From the NCBI RefSeq assembly GCF_014349235.1, contig NZ_JACSOH010000006.1, positions 184,534-248,533 on the forward strand: a stretch of 64,000 bases of DNA, given 5' to 3'. How positions within the stretch are numbered: position 1 is the stretch's first letter; each line of letters opens with the position of its first letter. The notes beneath the pieces are model-generated. The model did no database searches, was not told where the DNA came from, and worked only from the letters and a program-made list of their open reading frames with translations. The translations under genes were made by a program, and so were the position numbers. This DNA is from Cytophaga sp. FL35. Lineage in GTDB: Bacteria > Bacteroidota > Bacteroidia > Flavobacteriales > Flavobacteriaceae. This document shows positions 54,097 to 63,102 of this stretch, in pieces.

Positions 54097-54435
54097 ATGA
54101 AAAAGATTTTTTATACGATTATAGCAGTTTTGGCATTGAATGCAAGTTATGCTTCAAGTGCCGATTATGAAGATAATGTTGTGCCATCCAAAGCGGTAGC
54201 GGCCCAAGTTTATAAGATGTTGGACGTACCTGTAATCCCAGAAACCATTAGGGGTGAAAGGGCAGAAGTTAGATTGGCAGTTGATAGAGGAAATTATCTT
54301 AGAATCCTATCTATTGAAACTGAAAGTGAGGCGTTAAAAGCTTTCATCAAAACCAATGTAGATTTCCAAAGATTATCCCCCGGCACTTTTGAACAAGGAG
54401 TGGTCTATAGGGTCCCAGTGGAAGTTAAAAAATAA
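54097..54435 (+). CDS. Small exported protein, paralogue of 61641-61976
   Basis: ATG 54097 gives 112 residues with a signal peptide (MKKIFYTIIAVLALNASYAS). The mature ~90 residues end with strands AEVRLAVDRGNYLRILSIET, an acidic helix and GVVYRVPVEVKK. The same order occurs in 61641-61976 (AQVRFTLNKEREIVVLSVDS and GKLYTVSVRIAR). The beta-alpha-beta shape resembles a TonB C-terminal domain, but without a membrane helix or TonB box, so function is open. It flanks the 54-62 kb receptor locus. Confidence 0.7.
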   Translation: MKKIFYTIIAVLALNASYASSADYEDNVVPSKAVAAQVYKMLDVPVIPETIRGERAEVRLAVDRGNYLRILSIETESEALKAFIKTNVDFQRLSPGTFEQGVVYRVPVEVKK

Positions 54436-54450
54436 TTATTTGATATAGCT

Positions 54451-54485
54451 AAAAAAACCTCCAGAGCATATCTGGAGGTTTTTTT
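54451..54485. terminator. Bidirectional terminator
   Basis: AACCTCCAGA pairs with TCTGGAGGTT, with A and T runs on the two sides; it lies between convergent genes. Confidence 0.92.
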
Positions 54486-54508
54486 ATGGAATCATTTTGC
54501 ACTATAGA

Positions 54509-55663
54509 TCAACTCTCGTCGCTAGTTTGTGGTGTTGCATTAAAACTAGCATAACTTCGGTAACTGGCAGACTCCAACTTTTCTTCCCTTGCTTTCTTGA
54601 TCTTACCTACTAAGCTAGGGATGAATGATAAAGTGGTTAGCAGAACCCCAGCAGATAAAATAATGGTCGGGTTAATAAAATATTCGCTAAAGGAGAATAT
54701 TCCAATGATCAGAATAGTGGAAAAGGGTAGGGAGCACGCCAGGATATTTACGGCAAAGTTAATATCAAAAGTGGGTTCTTTTTGTCCATCATTATCCTCC
54801 AACGATGATACTGCACTCATATGGGCAAAGGGCCAGAAACTACAGGAACTTTGTGGAAAGACCACTAGTAGCAAAATTAATGCTGGCGAAAGAGCCGGAA
54901 AAGCAAAGACAAAAATAGCGGACAAAATAAAAGTGATGCCTGCACGCCTTGCAAGTAAGGATACAATGGTACCAAATTCGCCCCCCTTCAAACGTACGGC
55001 CATTCCAATAAATAATAAGATCAATGGGGTCATGAGCGTTTTAAGACTACCGATCGTATTTTGTAAAAACTCTGGTAGAGATGCCATATTAAGGCCAAAA
55101 GACAATAACAGTAGGCCAACAATGATGACCATGTTAATAGGCTCCTTTAATAAAGAAAGGGCCAAGCTTTTTAATTTGCTGGAGGTGGAGGCCTTAGCAT
55201 CTTGCAAAGACCTTTTACGATACCAATTCATAGCTAGCATATAGAGGAGAATGAGGACAAATATTTTGTTTCCTACATCTGCCAAAGCTGCCAATGCCAA
55301 TGAATCATCTCCCAAATACAGGACGATAAAAGGAAAACAGGAAAGACCAGGTGCCAATGATGGAATTAACATCATTACCGTACGTCTTTTGGACTCTTGT
55401 TTTTTTGATAAAGTTGCGTTGAGCAAATATTTAGAGCTGGCTAGCATGACCAGGTTGAATGTCAACGCCAGCAATGGAAAAACGATTAAGGAACTTTCAA
55501 GTTTAATTTTTAATAGGGCAACGAAAATAACGGCGGGTAGCGCTATACTTAAAATGATAGTTTTTACTCCTTTCAAATCTTGCTTAGCTACCTTTTTTTG
55601 CAACAGTAGCCCTAAGCCTATAATCAATAGAAGTTCTAATGTATTTTGAAGCGCAAAGTTCAT
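54509..55663 (-). CDS. AEC (auxin efflux carrier)-type permease
   Basis: A 384-residue membrane protein with about ten helices: LLLIIGLGLLLQKKV at the start, IPSLAPGLSCFPFIVLYLG in the middle, and SLKTLMTPLILLFIGMAVRL with VVFPQSSCSFWPFAHMSAVS in the second half. This inverted-repeat pattern with broken helices fits the AEC/BART superfamily. A polar cytoplasmic tail of about 30 residues ends the chain. It is the last gene after the aminotransferase (122-base gap) and may carry its substrate or product. Substrate unknown. Confidence 0.7.
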   Translation of the reverse strand: MNFALQNTLELLLIIGLGLLLQKKVAKQDLKGVKTIILSIALPAVIFVALLKIKLESSLIVFPLLALTFNLVMLASSKYLLNATLSKKQESKRRTVMMLIPSLAPGLSCFPFIVLYLGDDSLALAALADVGNKIFVLILLYMLAMNWYRKRSLQDAKASTSSKLKSLALSLLKEPINMVIIVGLLLLSFGLNMASLPEFLQNTIGSLKTLMTPLILLFIGMAVRLKGGEFGTIVSLLARRAGITFILSAIFVFAFPALSPALILLLVVFPQSSCSFWPFAHMSAVSSLEDNDGQKEPTFDINFAVNILACSLPFSTILIIGIFSFSEYFINPTIILSAGVLLTTLSFIPSLVGKIKKAREEKLESASYRSYASFNATPQTSDES

Positions 55664-55785
55664 ATGTTGAATTTAATTTTTAAACTAAGGTTTGTGTGTT
55701 CTTTTAGAACGGAATTACCCAAAAGAGCCGAATTATGGTATCAAGGCAATCTGACTAAAATCCGGCTCATTGGGTTGACTCAACT

Positions 55786-56973
55786 TTAAACTAGCACTTT
55801 TTGTAAAGCCGTAGCAAAGACTTTCATCTCATCCATGGTGCCCATACTAACTCGGCACCAGTTTCTGTCCATGATGTCAAAAGCTCTGACCCCCACACCT
55901 TCGGCAGTCATTTTTTCCAAGAATTTTTCGCCCTCCATTTCAATAGGAAACAAGATGAAACTGGTGGAAGAGGGTACATATTCATATCCCATTTTATTCA
56001 ATGTTTCATAAACGAACTCTCGGCATTCGGCATTTAATTTTCTCGATTTATTTTGGAATTCCACATCATCCATACTTGCGGATGCTGCGTAAACAGATGG
56101 ATAGGTTATACCCATACCTCCCCTGGTTATTTCCTGAATTTTATCAAGGGTAGATTCCAAGGCTACAATATATCCTACCCTCAATCCTGCCATACCGTGA
56201 ATTTTAGAAAAAGTACGTGCAATGATGACATCTTTTCCTTGGGCTACCAAGGATACCATACTTTTCTTGTCTCCGTCCTCTAAAAAGCCCATATAAGCCT
56301 CATCAACAAAAACGGGAACCTTTTCTGAAACCCTTGAGCAGAAATCAACCAATTCTGCATGGTCTGTCATGCTACCGGTTGGGTTGTTTGGGTTGCATAT
56401 GTAGACCAGCTTGGTATCTTCATCAATGGCTTCTTCCATAGCCTTTAGGTCATGGGACCAGTCCTTTTTCAGGGGTACTGGTTTCCAGCTTGCACCTGTA
56501 GCTTCCGCCACACGAATAAGTGACATGTAAGAAGGATCAGCGCTCACAACATTGCCACCATTTGCGAAAAGGACCATAGCCGTTTTTTCTAGCAGGTCAG
56601 ATGAGCCAGGACCCATCATAACATTTTCCATCTTAACTCCTTCTTTCGTGGCAATTTTGCCCATGAGGTCAAAAAGTTCTCTCCAAGCATAGCGATTGCC
56701 CAAAGGGGTTGCACTTTTAAAGGCTTCAACTGCTTTAGGCGAAGGTCCATAAGGGTTTTCGTTAGCATTCAGTTTTGCCAAAAGTTTGGCGCTATCCGGA
56801 AATATGTTGGCATTGTATTCTTTGAAAAAAGGACTGTAAAGGCTTCTTCCCTCAGAATCATATTTCAATTGGGTCATGGGTGTCTCACCAAATGTAAGGT
56901 GGGGCATAACCATTGCTCCTGCGGCTGTTAAAGCTCCTCGCTTTAACCAAGCTCTTCTGTTTAAGTTTTCCAT
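55786..56973 (-). CDS. Exported HisC-like class I/II aminotransferase
   Basis: A 395-residue PLP enzyme with a twin-arginine-type leader (NRRAWLKRGALTAAGAMVMP). The aminotransferase body is intact: LNANENPYGPSP, GPGSSDLLEKTAM, the NPNNPTG motif at about 194-200, DEAYMGF, PLP-lysine Lys257 in ARTFSKIHGMAGLRVGY and the C-terminal arginine in NWCRVSMGTM. Histidinol-phosphate aminotransferases look alike but are cytoplasmic; here export implies a periplasmic or envelope substrate. It lies 26 bases downstream of the CHRD-like lipoprotein gene. Confidence 0.9.
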   Translation of the reverse strand: MENLNRRAWLKRGALTAAGAMVMPHLTFGETPMTQLKYDSEGRSLYSPFFKEYNANIFPDSAKLLAKLNANENPYGPSPKAVEAFKSATPLGNRYAWRELFDLMGKIATKEGVKMENVMMGPGSSDLLEKTAMVLFANGGNVVSADPSYMSLIRVAEATGASWKPVPLKKDWSHDLKAMEEAIDEDTKLVYICNPNNPTGSMTDHAELVDFCSRVSEKVPVFVDEAYMGFLEDGDKKSMVSLVAQGKDVIIARTFSKIHGMAGLRVGYIVALESTLDKIQEITRGGMGITYPSVYAASASMDDVEFQNKSRKLNAECREFVYETLNKMGYEYVPSSTSFILFPIEMEGEKFLEKMTAEGVGVRAFDIMDRNWCRVSMGTMDEMKVFATALQKVLV

Positions 56974-56999
56974 AGTGCTATATATTTAAGTTAAAAGTT

Positions 57000-57497
57000 C
57001 TAATTCATGTCTACGGGTTCTGCATTGGCTCCTATATTACCAGTTGCGACAATGGTGTCGTCCGCAGAACTCAAGTAGATATTTATATGTGCGTCCAAGC
57101 TGCTAATAGCATCGTAATACGACTCATCTGTTATGACAAAAAATTTGTTGGAGGAGAATTCACCGGTGGACCCATCTATAGCGTCCAATTCTGTAAGTGC
57201 CATGGTTTCATCTCCAATGGCTCCCCCAAGAATTATAGCTGGGTGCATAATTTCATCAATAGTGTTGTATAAGGATACTTGTACCAAGGTTTGGTCCAAG
57301 GTGCTTTTATAAAAAACTATCCTACCATATACATTGGAACCCGTGGGGTCCGTTGATTCTATAGTGTAAGCGGTATAGGTATTTAATATACCTCCTCCTT
57401 CTGCAGTTGTCAAGACTGGTTCCAGCCTTTCTTGTTCGCAGGAGGTGATACCTAGGGCTAGTATAAAAATTAAGATGATTGCTTTATATGTTTTCAT
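57000..57497 (-). CDS. CHRD-like lipoprotein
   Basis: A 165-residue lipoprotein (MKTYKAIILIFILALGITSC). The mature region has YGRIVFYKSTLDQTLVQVSL, a central HPAIILGG segment, and a final AHINIYLSSADDTIVATGNI before GAN. This order recalls divergent CHRD domains seen in flavobacterial lipoproteins. CHRD function in bacteria is unknown. The gene sits between the receptor (31 bases) and the aminotransferase (26 bases), so all three are co-transcribed. Confidence 0.75.
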   Translation of the reverse strand: MKTYKAIILIFILALGITSCEQERLEPVLTTAEGGGILNTYTAYTIESTDPTGSNVYGRIVFYKSTLDQTLVQVSLYNTIDEIMHPAIILGGAIGDETMALTELDAIDGSTGEFSSNKFFVITDESYYDAISSLDAHINIYLSSADDTIVATGNIGANAEPVDMN

Positions 57498-57528
57498 AAT
57501 CTTCTGTTTAAATTACTGTTACCTTCAA

Positions 57529-60477
57529 TTACAAGTTAATGGTTAGTCTTCCAAAGTAGTAGGCACCTGCAGAACCTTGTTGGTATTGAGAGTAAAGATT
57601 AAATCCACGCAGCTCGTATCTTAATATTTCAGGATACTCGTTGAAAATATTGTTACCACCTATCGTTAAGCTTAAAGCATCTGTAAACTCGTAAGTCAAA
57701 CCTATATCAGTTGTGAATTCTGGAGTAAAGTACTGATCAGCATAGCCTTGGGTGCCTTCTGGGACCAAAGTTCTCAAGTTATTATCCCTTGACTGTACTG
57801 ATCCATAGCGGGTACCTCTTAGCATGGCAGAAAACTTACCTATAGAATAGTTGACAGTTCCAATAATCTTGCTGCTTGGGGTACCAGTTTCAAATTGACC
57901 TATCAAAGAACGGCTTACGTAGTTATCCGTTAATTCTTCATCCGTAAGGTTGGTGTTCAAGTCCGGAAGGTTTACTCCTTCAAACTTATTTTCCCTAAAA
58001 GTACCTGCTAATACAAATCCTAATTTGCTATCACCCAATCTAGTATTGTAGTTAACAACGGCCTCTATACCTTTTGTGCTGATATCACCACCGTTAATTC
58101 TGAAACTTGCCAAACCACTTCCAATAATTGGGTCTAGTACAGGGGCATCCGAAGAATCGAATTCACCAGTTTCAAAAATTCGATCATAGATGTCGATTTT
58201 GTACGCATCCACCGTAATATCGAATTTCCCAATTTTGGTGGTAAAGCCTAAGCTATAGTTCCTAGACCTTTCCTCTTGTAATGCTCCAATTCCCAGAGCA
58301 CTGGCTGCAGAGCTGTTGTTAGGGTACAAGGTGCCGTCAAAGGGAACTAAATCAACAAAGAAGGTGTAACTGTGCGAGTAGTTCAACTCCTGTAAAGAAG
58401 GAGCTCTAAATCCACTACTGAAAGAACCTCTAAAGGAGAAATTATCCCCTATGGAGTAGCGTCCTGCCAATTTACCAGTTAAAACGTTCCCGAAATCGGA
58501 ATAATTTTCGACCCTAAGGGCACCGGACATCAAGAAATTTTCTGTAAAATCCAATTCCATGTCAACATAGGCGGCCATAACGGACCTCCAGCTATTGCCT
58601 TCGTTTTCAGGTGCAAATCCCCTAAAACATTGGCAATTCAATGCGTAGTTTTTTACCAATAATTGGCTTACACCTGCATGCTCCAAGGTTACAGGAAGTC
58701 CAAGTTCGTCTACATAAGGGTTTCCGTTCAAATCTTCCAGAGGAAAGCCGTCGGGTCCAATCAATTCTTGATTGTCCTCTGTTGCTGTTACCACTCCTGC
58801 ATCTCCGGCGGTCCAACTTTCTGCTTGGCCGGCTTCAATTGCATAGTTTTCAAATCTAAGTTCACCACCAAAGGCTATGTTAAGACCAGAAAGAATGTCC
58901 TCATAAAAATGGGAGGCGTCCATATTGATGGTATTTTGTAAGAATCTATGGGTTCCAAGGTTCATATCTGTTGGAGAACCGGTACCTATACTGGCATTCC
59001 ATGTGTTGAACATGCCATATTGTGCGGAGTTGGTACCGAAGGTATTGCTCAAGTCAAAATCATAATCCCCGATCATACCGGTTATCCCAGTGGCCAAAGA
59101 AATGTTATATTGGTCATTATAGATTTGTGGGCGGAAGCCATTGGGGAAGAGCTCGTAACTGGACCTGTCCGCTTGGGCGGCACGTCTGAAAAAACAGCTG
59201 TAAGCATCGGAGTACTGATAACCAATGTCTCCAAAGGCATAAAAATCCGAAGTTTCGGTAAGGGGGTTTTCCAAGTTGAAAGCCAAACTCATATTTGTTT
59301 TTGCGGGAAGTCCTGAATAGGTAGAAACATCAATCTGTTCAATACCCCTTGCAGCCATCAAACCTTCTACGGTTTGTAGGGAGCTTATTAAATTGGCATC
59401 ACCGCTGGCTTGGGCGGCTATAAGTTCTGGGTTGGTGATAATGGGGTTTCCGTTAACCGTGGTGCGACCATTGGTCAAATATAAATTGTCATATAGTGGA
59501 GCTCTGTCAAGCGAAAGTACGGTAGGACGCACAGTCCTTTCAGATTGTGCCAACATGATGGAGGCATTAAAATAGCCGCCATTTTCGAACCCTATGCCGT
59601 AATTACCGTCAAATTGAAAATTTTGACCGTCCCAGCCATCCAATGAACGTGTGAGTTCTCTTTCTTCGGGGGTTAGGGCAGATTCATCATACCCCAGTTT
59701 ATTTGTGTAAGCACCGGCGGTCAATGTTCCTTTAAATTCCCCGGTGCCTTTTTTCATAACCATATTTATTACACCTGCAATAGCATCTGAACCATATTGA
59801 GCAGATGCACCATCTCTTAAAATCTCAATTCGCTCTACTCCAATGGATGGAATAAACCTCATATCCACCCCGGGACCGGGAGTACCTGTTTGGTTTCCCG
59901 CTAGAATTGCAGAAGTGTGTCTTCTTTTACCGTTAACGAGCACAAGCATTTGACTGGCAGCCAACCCCCTAAGGCTTGGCTGACTTACAAAAGATGAAAG
60001 GTCGCCTCCTCCACTTGTAAAAGCTGTGAAGGATGGCGCTGCTGCTGTAAGCATTTGTGAAATGTCCTGTTGTGGCATATTAATAGCTTCGGATGCTATA
60101 TCTATCACATCTACCGGAACGGGCGTATCCAATTTTGATCGCCCTTGTCTTCTTGAACCAATTACGATGGTTTCAAGTAATTGCTCTGCTGCCGGAATTA
60201 AAATCATGTCCAATTCCTTTTGGCCGTTTACGGAAATTTCTTTTTTAGAAAATCCTAATGAGGAGAAAACTAGGATTGCATCAGATGGAGCATCGATAGT
60301 GTACTCTCCGTCAAAATTTGTAGTGGTTCCCTTTGTAGTTCCCTTAATAACTATGTCTACACCTGGGAGAACTACTCCCTGATCATCAATTACCTTACCG
60401 GTAATCATTATCTCTTGGGCCAACCCTAAGGTGAGAGATAACATAAATAATAATGATAGTATGAGAGCTTTCTTCAT
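57529..60477 (-). CDS. TonB-dependent receptor of the aminotransferase locus
   Basis: ATG 60477 gives 982 residues; an upstream TTG at 60486 is less likely. Signal peptide MKKALILSLLFMLSLTLGLA, a CarboxypepD_reg-like domain (ITGKVIDDQGVVLPGVDIVI), a plug with [20 protein letters not shown] and [20 protein letters not shown], and a barrel ending YYFGRLTINL. The short plug motif series is shared with the receptor at 38709, so the two are related. First gene of the unit with the CHRD-like lipoprotein and exported aminotransferase. No SusD. Confidence 0.95.
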   Translation of the reverse strand: MKKALILSLLFMLSLTLGLAQEIMITGKVIDDQGVVLPGVDIVIKGTTKGTTTNFDGEYTIDAPSDAILVFSSLGFSKKEISVNGQKELDMILIPAAEQLLETIVIGSRRQGRSKLDTPVPVDVIDIASEAINMPQQDISQMLTAAAPSFTAFTSGGGDLSSFVSQPSLRGLAASQMLVLVNGKRRHTSAILAGNQTGTPGPGVDMRFIPSIGVERIEILRDGASAQYGSDAIAGVINMVMKKGTGEFKGTLTAGAYTNKLGYDESALTPEERELTRSLDGWDGQNFQFDGNYGIGFENGGYFNASIMLAQSERTVRPTVLSLDRAPLYDNLYLTNGRTTVNGNPIITNPELIAAQASGDANLISSLQTVEGLMAARGIEQIDVSTYSGLPAKTNMSLAFNLENPLTETSDFYAFGDIGYQYSDAYSCFFRRAAQADRSSYELFPNGFRPQIYNDQYNISLATGITGMIGDYDFDLSNTFGTNSAQYGMFNTWNASIGTGSPTDMNLGTHRFLQNTINMDASHFYEDILSGLNIAFGGELRFENYAIEAGQAESWTAGDAGVVTATEDNQELIGPDGFPLEDLNGNPYVDELGLPVTLEHAGVSQLLVKNYALNCQCFRGFAPENEGNSWRSVMAAYVDMELDFTENFLMSGALRVENYSDFGNVLTGKLAGRYSIGDNFSFRGSFSSGFRAPSLQELNYSHSYTFFVDLVPFDGTLYPNNSSAASALGIGALQEERSRNYSLGFTTKIGKFDITVDAYKIDIYDRIFETGEFDSSDAPVLDPIIGSGLASFRINGGDISTKGIEAVVNYNTRLGDSKLGFVLAGTFRENKFEGVNLPDLNTNLTDEELTDNYVSRSLIGQFETGTPSSKIIGTVNYSIGKFSAMLRGTRYGSVQSRDNNLRTLVPEGTQGYADQYFTPEFTTDIGLTYEFTDALSLTIGGNNIFNEYPEILRYELRGFNLYSQYQQGSAGAYYFGRLTINL

Positions 60478-61032
60478 AAAATACAAGGTTTTGGTTGATA
60501 CTAAACGTTGTCATTTGGCCAACCACGCCTTTTCCAAACTTGAATGGAATGGGGGTCAAAATCAATGAAAGAAAAGTTCCGGATACTTCACTTTGTTGCT
60601 GTCTTGTTACTGACATAACAACAAGACAATATTAGGGGTAGTTTTTCACAAAAAAAAATATGAAAACGCTCTAAAACACTGTATTTTAAAGAGTTATAAC
60701 AATTAAATTGAACGAATAACCAATTATTCAATAAAAATCTAACGAAACGGTAGGTTTCAATGATTACAGGGTTAAAAATCTGTTAATATGAGATATTATA
60801 TCAAAAATTCATTTTTATGACATCCAAAATTTGACCAAATAAAAAAAATGCATTATTCATTAGTTATAGGTCTTTATTGTCATATTATTACGCTTTTTTT
60901 CAAAAGCTTAAATTAAATTTACGGAAAACGCATTTTTAACAGTTTTAATTCAATGATTATGTGCAGAATTCTATTAAAGTTAAAAGTTAAAATAATGAAT
61001 TACTGCCACTAGATCAATAATTTATAGGAGTT
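60478..61032. promoter_or_regulatory. Divergent regulatory region between TonB receptor and lrp genes
   Basis: About 555 AT-rich bases. The only clear structure is an inverted repeat at 60601-60627, GTCTTGTT and AACAAGAC around an 11-base centre, about 125 bases upstream of the receptor start. A few AT tracts follow. I found no convincing -7 box on either strand and no open frame of useful length. Lrp/AsnC proteins often bind such regions. Confidence 0.5.
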
Positions 61033-61500
61033 ATGAAAGACAGGTTAGACGCTGTAGACCACAAGATATTATCAATTCTATCAGAAGATGCCCAAATGAA
61101 TTATACAGAGGTTGCCAAGCGTGCCGGTATTTCTCCTGGTACGGTTCATATGCGTACTAGAAAAATGAAAAATTTGGGTGTTATTAAAGGGGCTACCTTA
61201 TCCTTGGATTATAGTATTCTAGGGTGGAAGATGACGGTTTTCCTAGGGGTGCATTTAAGGGAGGCGTCGTTGTATAAAAGTGTGATCGATCAATTGGCCC
61301 TAATCCCTGAGGTAGTCAAGATTCACCATAGCACAGGAAAGTATGACATTTTTGTTAAAATCCATGCACGCGACAGCATTCATTACAGACAACTCTATCA
61401 AGAGTCTATACTTACCATAGAAGGGATAAGGGAGATAGAATCCTTTATATCCTTGGAAGAAAATATGAATAGGCATATATCGTTTGAGGAAGAGGAGTAG
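61033..61500 (+). CDS. Lrp/AsnC family transcriptional regulator
   Basis: A 155-residue regulator: N-terminal winged helix (DHKILSILSEDAQMNYTEVA, AGISPGTVHMRTRKMK) and C-terminal RAM/AsnC effector domain (VFLGVHLREASLYKSVIDQL, KYDIFVKIHARDSIHY). A good Shine-Dalgarno AGGAG lies five bases before the ATG, rare in this window. It is divergent from the TonB receptor-aminotransferase unit and so probably regulates it in response to an amino acid; this is inference from position. Confidence 0.94.
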   Translation: MKDRLDAVDHKILSILSEDAQMNYTEVAKRAGISPGTVHMRTRKMKNLGVIKGATLSLDYSILGWKMTVFLGVHLREASLYKSVIDQLALIPEVVKIHHSTGKYDIFVKIHARDSIHYRQLYQESILTIEGIREIESFISLEENMNRHISFEEEE

Positions 61501-61640
61501 TCAACTTTTTCTATAATATCCTAGACTTTTAGAGGTAAACCTTAAAATCTTGTTAAAATTGTTCTTTTGAAGTAACACTTTCTCTTAGTGCTCGTCTTTT
61601 AGATATATCATCAATCATCAATCATTTAAAAAACGAAGTC

Positions 61641-61976
61641 ATGAGAAAAATTAGTTTAGTTATTGCGTCTGCATTGTTAATGAGTTTTGGAACTGTTCTT
61701 GCCAATGATTCTGAGCCAAAGGTAAAATCCAATACCTTATCCAAGCAAATCTCACACATCTTAAGTGAAAACTCTTTGTCCCAAGAGGCAATAGACATGA
61801 GTGCCCAAGTGCGTTTTACCTTAAATAAGGAGCGTGAAATAGTGGTATTGTCCGTAGATTCTGAAGATGCTGATTTGGAAGGTTTTGTAAAAGCGAAATT
61901 GAACTATAAAAAAGTTCAAATGGAAGATTTTACAGAAGGTAAACTGTATACAGTATCCGTAAGGATTGCTAGATAA
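61641..61976 (+). CDS. Small exported protein, paralogue of 54097-54435
   Basis: A 111-residue protein with a signal peptide (MRKISLVIASALLMSFGTVL, cut near LAND). The mature region ends AQVRFTLNKEREIVVLSVDS, an acidic stretch, LEGFVKAKLNYKKV and GKLYTVSVRIAR, matching 54097-54435 in order and length. No enzymatic motif. It follows the lrp gene after about 140 bases with probable own promoter and ends in a strong hairpin. Function unknown. Confidence 0.72.
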   Translation: MRKISLVIASALLMSFGTVLANDSEPKVKSNTLSKQISHILSENSLSQEAIDMSAQVRFTLNKEREIVVLSVDSEDADLEGFVKAKLNYKKVQMEDFTEGKLYTVSVRIAR

Positions 61977-61997
61977 TAATTATTTGAATTAGCTGAG

Positions 61998-62036
61998 AAA
62001 AATCCTGAAACTTTAATTGGTTTCAGGATTTTTTTT
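61998..62036. terminator. Terminator overlapping the DUF1456 stop codon
   Basis: AATCCTGAAAC pairs with GTTTCAGGATT, A run before and T run after. The minus-strand DUF1456 gene ends at 62023, inside the stem, so one sequence both encodes its last residues and terminates the plus-strand gene. Confidence 0.85.
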
Positions 62037-62400
62037 GCCCTTTTCTCTGGTTTGGCTTGTTTTTATATTTTACCGAAGAAATATCCGGTTGATGCTTTTG
62101 AAAAGGCTTCTTGGTTGATTTAGGTTTATTTTTGGGTGTGTCCGATTTCTTGGAAAGAACATCGCCCGGAAATTTTGGAGCATCTTTGGAGCCTCTTAAA
62201 TGTATGACTAAGCCATTAAGGAAATTACGAAGCACCTGATCTCCACACTCCCTGTAATTAGGGTGGTCTTCCTTCCTAAAAAAAGCTCCTAATTCACTTT
62301 TGCTCAAATTAAAATCCACTAACTTCAGAATTTCGATGATATCATCATCGCGTAGCATTAGGGCCACCCTTAACTTCTTAAATACGTCGTTGTTGGTCAT
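62023..62400 (-). CDS. DUF1456 family protein
   Basis: A 125-residue protein. The DUF1456 (YehS-like) domain is visible as KKLRVALMLRDDDIIEILKL and KSELGAFFRKEDHPNY and FLNGLVIHLRG. The last 45 residues are Lys/Pro-rich and disordered (KNKPKSTKKPFQKHQPD), which suggests RNA or DNA contact. Cytoplasmic; role unknown. Its stop codon lies in the terminator stem of the convergent gene. Confidence 0.9.
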   Translation of the reverse strand: MTNNDVFKKLRVALMLRDDDIIEILKLVDFNLSKSELGAFFRKEDHPNYRECGDQVLRNFLNGLVIHLRGSKDAPKFPGDVLSKKSDTPKNKPKSTKKPFQKHQPDISSVKYKNKPNQRKGQKKS

Positions 62401-62533
62401 TTTCTAAATTTTTGGGCAAGTTATCACTATTTGGAGAATACCATGTCATTTCAGAGTTTTAACATAGAGGGTATTGTTCAATTTAGTAATTTTATATAAC
62501 AGGAATTTTACTACATCTAAAATCTGTTACTTT

Positions 62534-62935
62534 ATGGCTACCGAAAAGGAAAAGTTGAGCATATTGTCCGAAATGATCGAGTTTGCAAAGGTTGATGGGC
62601 AAATCAAAGAGTTAGAGTTCAATTTTTTACTGGGAGTGGCCCAACAATTAGGTGTGGATAGGGAAAAGTTCAATTCTTTATTTATTTCTGATGCGGAACA
62701 TGTAGTTCCAAAGTCACAAGCAGAGCGTATTCTTCAGTTTCATAGATTGGTGCTCCTAATGAATGTGGACCAAGAAAAAAAGGACTTAGAAGTAACTAAA
62801 ATCCATAATATAGGACTGGGAATGGGGTTGCCTCCTATGGCTATACATAGGGTTTTGGCTGTAATGGATGATTATCCGGGGGGCGTGGTACCTCCTAAAG
62901 TGCTCATTGACATATTTAAAGTTCATTATAATTAG
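62534..62935 (+). CDS. TerB-like (tellurite-resistance-domain) protein
   Basis: ATG 62534 gives 133 residues; the frame runs upstream to 62474 through unlikely sequence. It has the all-helical TerB-type domain (LSILSEMIEFAKVDGQIKEL with the metal-binding DGxI signature, and LEFNFLLGVAQQLGV). Such proteins exist in many stress gene sets but also alone. No other ter genes are near, so a tellurite role is not implied. Confidence 0.83.
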   Translation: MATEKEKLSILSEMIEFAKVDGQIKELEFNFLLGVAQQLGVDREKFNSLFISDAEHVVPKSQAERILQFHRLVLLMNVDQEKKDLEVTKIHNIGLGMGLPPMAIHRVLAVMDDYPGGVVPPKVLIDIFKVHYN

Positions 62936-63102
62936 GGCTTCTTTTTAGGATGTGAAGGCTTGACATGCAAAAAAGGTTAAAAGGCGTCATAATGACATTT
63001 TTTAACTTTCTAAAAATGCCATAACGTCAGTTTTTGTTGGTTGGTATATGATTTGCCTTTTGTTGGTTGAATTTAAAGTCTAACAAAATAAAACAACATA
63101 TT

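Noticed and set aside
60838..60925. 22-codon frame starting ATGCATTATTC
   Set aside because: Too short, AT-rich and without upstream signals; likely chance.
62534..62935. Tellurite-resistance cassette
   Set aside because: Only one TerB-like protein is present, with no terC, terD or terZ neighbours; the domain alone does not imply resistance.
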